Position numbers and translations under genes: made by a program
Part shown: positions 59,450-64,000 of the stretch, in pieces
How positions within the stretch are numbered: the stretch's first letter is position 1
Layout: every line of letters starts with the position of its first letter
The notes under the pieces: generated by a model
Databases searched by the model: none
What the model saw: only the letters and a program-made list of their open reading frames with translations
Told to the model about the DNA's origin: nothing
Assembly (NCBI RefSeq): GCF_958295425.1
Contig: NC_081139.1
Span: 24,100,888 to 24,164,887 of the forward strand
Reading direction: 5' to 3'
From: Solea solea
Taxonomy: Eukaryota > Chordata > Actinopteri > Pleuronectiformes > Soleidae
DNA: 64,000 nt

Positions 59450-60100
59450 ATATGTAGAGGCAGAGAACTCTGTTAGGTTAGGGTGGTGGTCTTATTCATT
59501 TTATTTACATAAACACAGGACAGTTGTTGTCTAAACTGAGGAAAAATCCACCCCCCTAAACTACTTGCTTAGTAGTAGAGCATTCAATCCCATTATCACA
59601 TTTATACTGGGACTAATATCTAATCTTTGCAAGAAATAAAATACATTTTTAAGGAATATACAGTACATGCATAGTACAGTATACTTTTTTCTTCACCTCT
59701 ATTTTCCAAACATGTTTGTGTTATTATGGCTATATGTGCAGATACAGTAATGGCCAACGGCAGTTATGGGAGAGCTTTATGAAGGTAGTGGACTGTTTCA
59801 CTGCCTCTAACACATCATTTTGCCTGGCAAGTTCTGAGAAGTAACAGTGGTCGCTCTAACCACTGAAACACCACCTCTGCACGAATGTGCATGACTGGCC
59901 CCGGAAGGCAAACTAAAGGCTACAATTGGACTTGTGCTCCCTGTAAAGAAGCACCTCAAACTGGCTTATGGAGAAGAACATATCTGACAGTACTAAACTG
60001 CGTTAGGTTGTCAGAAACATAAAGGCCATAGATGTCAGTATTAAAACTGCACCAATTAACTGTAAAGACTTAGCCCAAAACCTTTGTCTCACCTTGAGTT
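59450..60100. other. unique sequence, no gene seen
   Basis: No recognised feature. Confidence 0.4.
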
Positions 60101-60102
60101 CT

Positions 60103-60420
60103 TCAACAGATCAGATATTGGGAGAATTCCAGCAGTTTATCATATGTTAAGGCCGAGTTTTCAACCCAACGGTGGGCTTGCCACACATTAGCTTTGCGGT
60201 CATGCGAAGGGCAGATGCTACTGAAGGGGAGATAATTGGTGGTGAGCTGTCTGAAATGTATAATTAGACAGGACAAGACACTCCCCCTCTTTCTTTTCTT
60301 CCCCCACTGCGCTGCCTTTTCACTGCATGATCTGAGTATCTTAGCATAAGCTTTGATCTGGGCTAAAGTTTTCTGAGCCCTTTCAGATAGGATCAATTTG
60401 CTTCAACACTCATCTCTGTT
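60103..60420. other. candidate conserved non-coding segment with 97-codon frame
   Basis: Repeat-free (GTTTATCATATGTTAAGGCCG, CATTAGCTTTGCGGTCATGCG, GGGAGATAATTGG). A minus frame of 97 codons spans it with a Lys/Arg-rich middle, but no domain or splice context supports a gene. Confidence 0.3.
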
Positions 60421-60499
60421 TTGCTTCCTTGCCTGACACTGAGCGGCTGTTTTCAACACATTCGACTGTATGCAAAACTGTTGGTGGTGTTGTGTGCCA

Positions 60500-60521
60500 C
60501 CCCCCCCCCACCCCCCCACCC
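60500..60521. repeat. poly(C) with A interruption
   Basis: Nine C, one A, seven C, then ACCC. Confidence 0.93.
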
Positions 60522-60823
60522 GCTTTGCCTGCTCATGACTCTTCCAAAGGGACTCTCTTTGTAGACTCTGAACCACATTATGGATGATTATCCCTTTACA
60601 CCATTATTATTCCTGAGCACACCGTAGCACATCAACGCAGACACAAACTGAATGCCAGGACTCCTCAGTTTTGCATTATGGCTTCATTATTCTCACAGTT
60701 TCAGGCCTTGCAGCAAACACACAACTTAATCCATTACACTGGATGGCTGTGATGTTTAACAGTTCATTTACCGAAGTTTTTATTGGCGACTGAAAAATGG
60801 CGTATGTTGGTGATTGCTTTTCA

Positions 60824-60861
60824 GTTTCAAATATGTAAATGGGTTTCAAATATGCAAATGG
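60824..60861. repeat. 19-bp tandem duplication with octamer-like words
   Basis: GTTTCAAATATGTAAATGG is followed immediately by GTTTCAAATATGCAAATGG. The one difference turns ATGTAAAT into ATGCAAAT, the POU-factor octamer. Confidence 0.9.
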
Positions 60862-60864
60862 TTT

Positions 60865-61375
60865 TCCGTTTATGATTTCTGGCTAGAAGAGGCTCACGGG
60901 GGTTTGATCGGAGAGTTTAATGTCATCAGTTGTGCCCGTTGTACCATGGCACGTTGCCATCTCAGATTCATCCCATTCCAATAACCAGCAGCTTGAGTGT
61001 AATGAAGGAGAGTTAAGAGACTAGAGGTCATTTGGCTTATTACTGATGGTCTCAACAGGACAGAAGGAAGTGGTGTGATGAGGGTTAGGGAAGGTGGCAA
61101 ATATTTCAGTTCGGTTCAGAAAATGATCTCGTTTGGTCCCTGGACCCTGAGGTGGCCAATCTGCATCCAGTGGCCCCTTTAAATGAAAAGCACTTGAAGT
61201 GTCAGGCTCTGCTTTTTTGCTCTGTCACTGTAAAAACTTTGATTATCTAGTCAAGTATTATATTGAGAGGTTTAAGTCTAGGGTACCTATTATATTTTTG
61301 CACTTGTAAAGTATAGGTTTGGTCACATCTCTTGAGATGTTTTGATCTCACTTGCAAAAGATTTTCATTTCAAAT
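60865..61375. other. unique sequence, no gene seen
   Basis: No recognised feature. Confidence 0.4.
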
Positions 61376-61380
61376 TTAAG

Positions 61381-61620
61381 GGGGGCTGGAGCCAGTCCCA
61401 GCTGACAGGGCGAAAAAGCGGAGTACACTCTGGACAGGTTGCCAATCCATTTCAGGGCCAGCACACAACTGCAATTAAACCTAATCTGCATGTTTTTGGA
61501 CTGGAGGACAGAACCAGGAGAAAATATGCAAACTCTACAGGCAACATGCAAGGCCCTCGGTCGAACCGGGATCCTAACAGGCTATGCTGTGAGGCAACAA
61601 TGCTAGCCACTACACCCGGG
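61381..61620 (-). mobile_element. tRNA/L2-type SINE, 3'-truncated
   Basis: Plus strand reads GGCTGGAGCCAGTCCCAGCTGAC, AGTACACTCTGGACAGGTTGCC, TGCATGTTTTTGGACTGGAGG, AAACTCTACAGGCAACATGC and GCTGTGAGGCAACAATGCTAGCCACTACAC, the reverse complement of the family. The tRNA-like head is on the right and the (ATGG)n tail is missing. The 100-codon plus frame is repeat-derived. Confidence 0.85.
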
Positions 61621-64000
61621 AAGGAATATGTGTGTCTGTCCTAAAATTCTGAATAATTCCACTAAATATGAAAATGTCAGTGAGGATCTTTCCACCTTCA
61701 TCTGTCTGTCTCTCCACACTAAACTTTTAAAGCAGCTCTAAAAACATGTCTGTGTTGGGTGTACAGTAAACTGACTGTATACACCCAAACCCAATGCTTC
61801 TGCCAAGCTTTGAACAGGGAGCTGTTTCCCTCCCTCTCCTCCTTTGCTCTTCTCACTCCATCTGTTCCTGGGCTGAGGCAGGGTAAGGAGCCAGGGAGGG
61901 TTACGAGCTGGAACAAGTCTATCTGCAGCAGCAGGCCTGGCCTCGGCAGCCACCGAGGGGCTCACACTGAATGCTAGAGCCCTCTCTTCCTCCATCCAGA
62001 TGCAGATGACTTCACTTTTCCGCCGCCTCTCTGCCGAACAATAATACCCTTTTGTAGCACAAGGGCAGAATCCCAGCTTTGTCCAGTCAACCTTAATTTA
62101 TGGCACACATATTCTGAACGCGCATATTGGTGCACAAGCTACAAAGGCATAAGCTTTCAAAGAGGTGGAGAGGAAGTGCTGGCAAGAGGATTCTAGCACT
62201 TTCTTTGTTTGAGAAATTGTATGAATCATTCAGCAGAACATGGCATTCACAACTCCACCAGTGTATTGATTTTCACGACTTCAAAGAGGGATGGGAGTCA
62301 GAGGTGATTTTGTTTTTCTTCGTCATCTTATTACAGTTCTGCAGCTTTGTGTTTCACTGGTAATGGACTGACAATGTGTCTTCAGTTACCATCATTCTCA
62401 TGTATGAGATGTGAAAAAACTCTGATGGACAAACAAACATGAAAATATCATGTTTTTGTTTAATTTCTTGCAATCTTGCTTAGCATGTTTCCAAGTGTGT
62501 AACTACTGTAATTGGAAAAAGCGTTTGCCAAAGGCACAGTCAGTTCTTTGTGCCCTCTAACCTTTCTCTGTTTGCCATGAATGGGAAATGTATTCTTCTG
62601 CATCCTTCCTGTTGAGACAGTTTTTGTTCTCCTTGACCTGCCATCCACAGTCTAATCTAAAGTGACGGACTGCACTGTGATGCAGAGAGCGCCACGCTAG
62701 ACCTTTCAGATTTCTGCTTTTACCGTGAACATGGAGAGAGAAACAAAAGGCTCCCAGGGAGAAAGCAAAACTGATTGACATCACCTGTGATATGCTCGTC
62801 AAACCTCTGTCGGCATATGACTCAAGAGGAAAAAGTTTACCTCACATTGAACTCACATCACCCAGCACCTTGGCTTTAGTGGATTTCTGTATCCAGCATG
62901 GTTTTTGGTGAAGCTGTACAGTATGTCAGGGGTTTAGGTCTCTGGCCTTAGAAAATATCAAGGGCTCTGGGCTATAGAGGTATAATCAATGACTTGGCTG
63001 GGTGTTTTACATTTTAAAACGTTTTTTTTTCTTCTTTTTTTAATAAAACCACTGGAATAACCTCATGTTATTCACCAATTCTCTAACCAAGAAAGCACAA
63101 TGTCATATTTGTTGTTCTCTTAAAGGGCGAAGATGACCAGCAAGGCTAACAGGGGGGATATGTTATGACAGCAGGTGCACAGAGACAGTACTCAGCATTA
63201 AACACAACCACAACAGCACATTAAATATATGAATTGACTATCCACATGCACAGTGCTCATAGACTTTCATATTCAATCACACTTTGGCCTTTAGCTGGGA
63301 AAAAAAAATCAATGTTAGCCTTCAAACCAAAGTGCATACATTAAATGATTCATGTTAGATCAAGTAGCTCCAGCAGAAAGTGGCAAACTTATGCTTTTAG
63401 CTAAGCAAAAAACATGTAGAACCCTTTTTCTGATACTCATCTGAGCAACATAACATTTATTGGCAGACAGCACTATCAAGATAACTTTCTGTCAGACTAA
63501 CGCATACGCTCTCTTTCTATGATCGTATTTGCCCAAATGGCAGCATACTGTTATATTTTTTACAGCTCATTGCAAGAGCTCTATTAAAATGACTTGATTA
63601 ACAGAGATGTGACCGAAGCCCTTAACTGATTGTTGCCAAATTATTCAGTTGATAAGAGAACTGAAAAAAAGCTCAAGATTGGAATTCAAAGAGACAAATA
63701 ACATATGAATGATGCCATGCATTATTATGTCATCTCCATAGTCACCTAATGGCTATCTGGCATTAATAAAGGGAGGAAATTATAATGGAGCAGATGGCGA
63801 GAGTGCATCGCTGGCTCAGGAGCTATTTATTAAATGCATTATTAATTATTTTCAACATGATGAGCTCGGCTGGCTTCCTTCTGGATCGACTCTGGGAAAG
63901 GGTTCTCTAACCCCCAGTGTCATTAGATAACTTCTTCACACACTATCACCAACCTGCTGTCAAGTTACCAAGATGTATGCAAGGTTGTGTGCAGTGTGGT
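61621..64000. other. mostly unique sequence; conserved-looking right end
   Basis: A GC-richer patch at 61800-62030 gives overlapping frames on both strands with no match. 63780-63900 (GAGCTATTTATTAAATGCATTATTAATTATTTTC, GATGAGCTCGG) is homeodomain-word-rich unique DNA of enhancer-like texture. No gene is supported to the end of the window. Confidence 0.35.

Noticed and set aside
61342..61644. 100-codon plus frame
   Set aside because: Antisense reading of a SINE remnant.

Overview
The window looks like nuclear DNA of a ray-finned (teleost) fish. It is AT-rich, full of two- to four-base microsatellites, and scattered with short interspersed elements of kinds familiar from teleost genomes: tRNA-headed SINEs with an L2-like (ATGGATGG)n tail, a second and third tRNA-type SINE family, MITE-like elements and solo LTRs. 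There are no operons, ribosome binding sites, rRNA genes, CRISPR arrays or prokaryotic genes. No complete protein-coding gene can be supported. Most long open frames lie in repeats or simple sequence, or resemble nothing I recognise. The window is best read as an intergenic desert or part of very large introns.

Layout. 1-3000: GAAA and ATTT simple repeats, an unusual cluster of GTCAAC/GTTGAC hexamers, and a higher-order minisatellite (82-bp unit made of two ~41-bp halves). 3500-5050: an interspersed-repeat candidate carrying two near-perfect palindromes, then a 384-bp solo LTR with exact 5-bp target duplications. 7700-9400: AT-rich tandem repeat and a local duplication split by a SINE fragment. 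11.2-18.4 kb: several transposon-like blocks and one SINE tail fragment. 19.6-24.4 kb: low-repeat segments with the look of conserved non-coding DNA, plus the longest open frame (172 codons, unrecognised). 24.95-25.16 kb: a short inverted-repeat MITE. 26.0-30.2 kb: two candidate terminal exons, one on each strand, the only coding calls worth testing. 30-44 kb: mostly unique sequence with homeodomain-type AT-rich motifs, one SINE, and an AP-1/E-box cluster. 44.6-49 kb: a 522-bp solo LTR with exact 5-bp duplications, a tRNA-type SINE, and a SINE with perfect 14-bp target duplications. 49-51 kb: two GC-richer blocks of unknown origin. 51-64 kb: microsatellites, two SINE remnants, one long interspersed-repeat candidate, and more conserved-looking unique DNA.

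The best-supported facts are the three mobile-element insertions whose exact ends and target-site duplications can be read directly (4662-5045, 44653-45174, 48459-48790). The conserved non-coding candidates are inferences from sequence texture alone, because no alignment could be run. I found no convincing new biological system.
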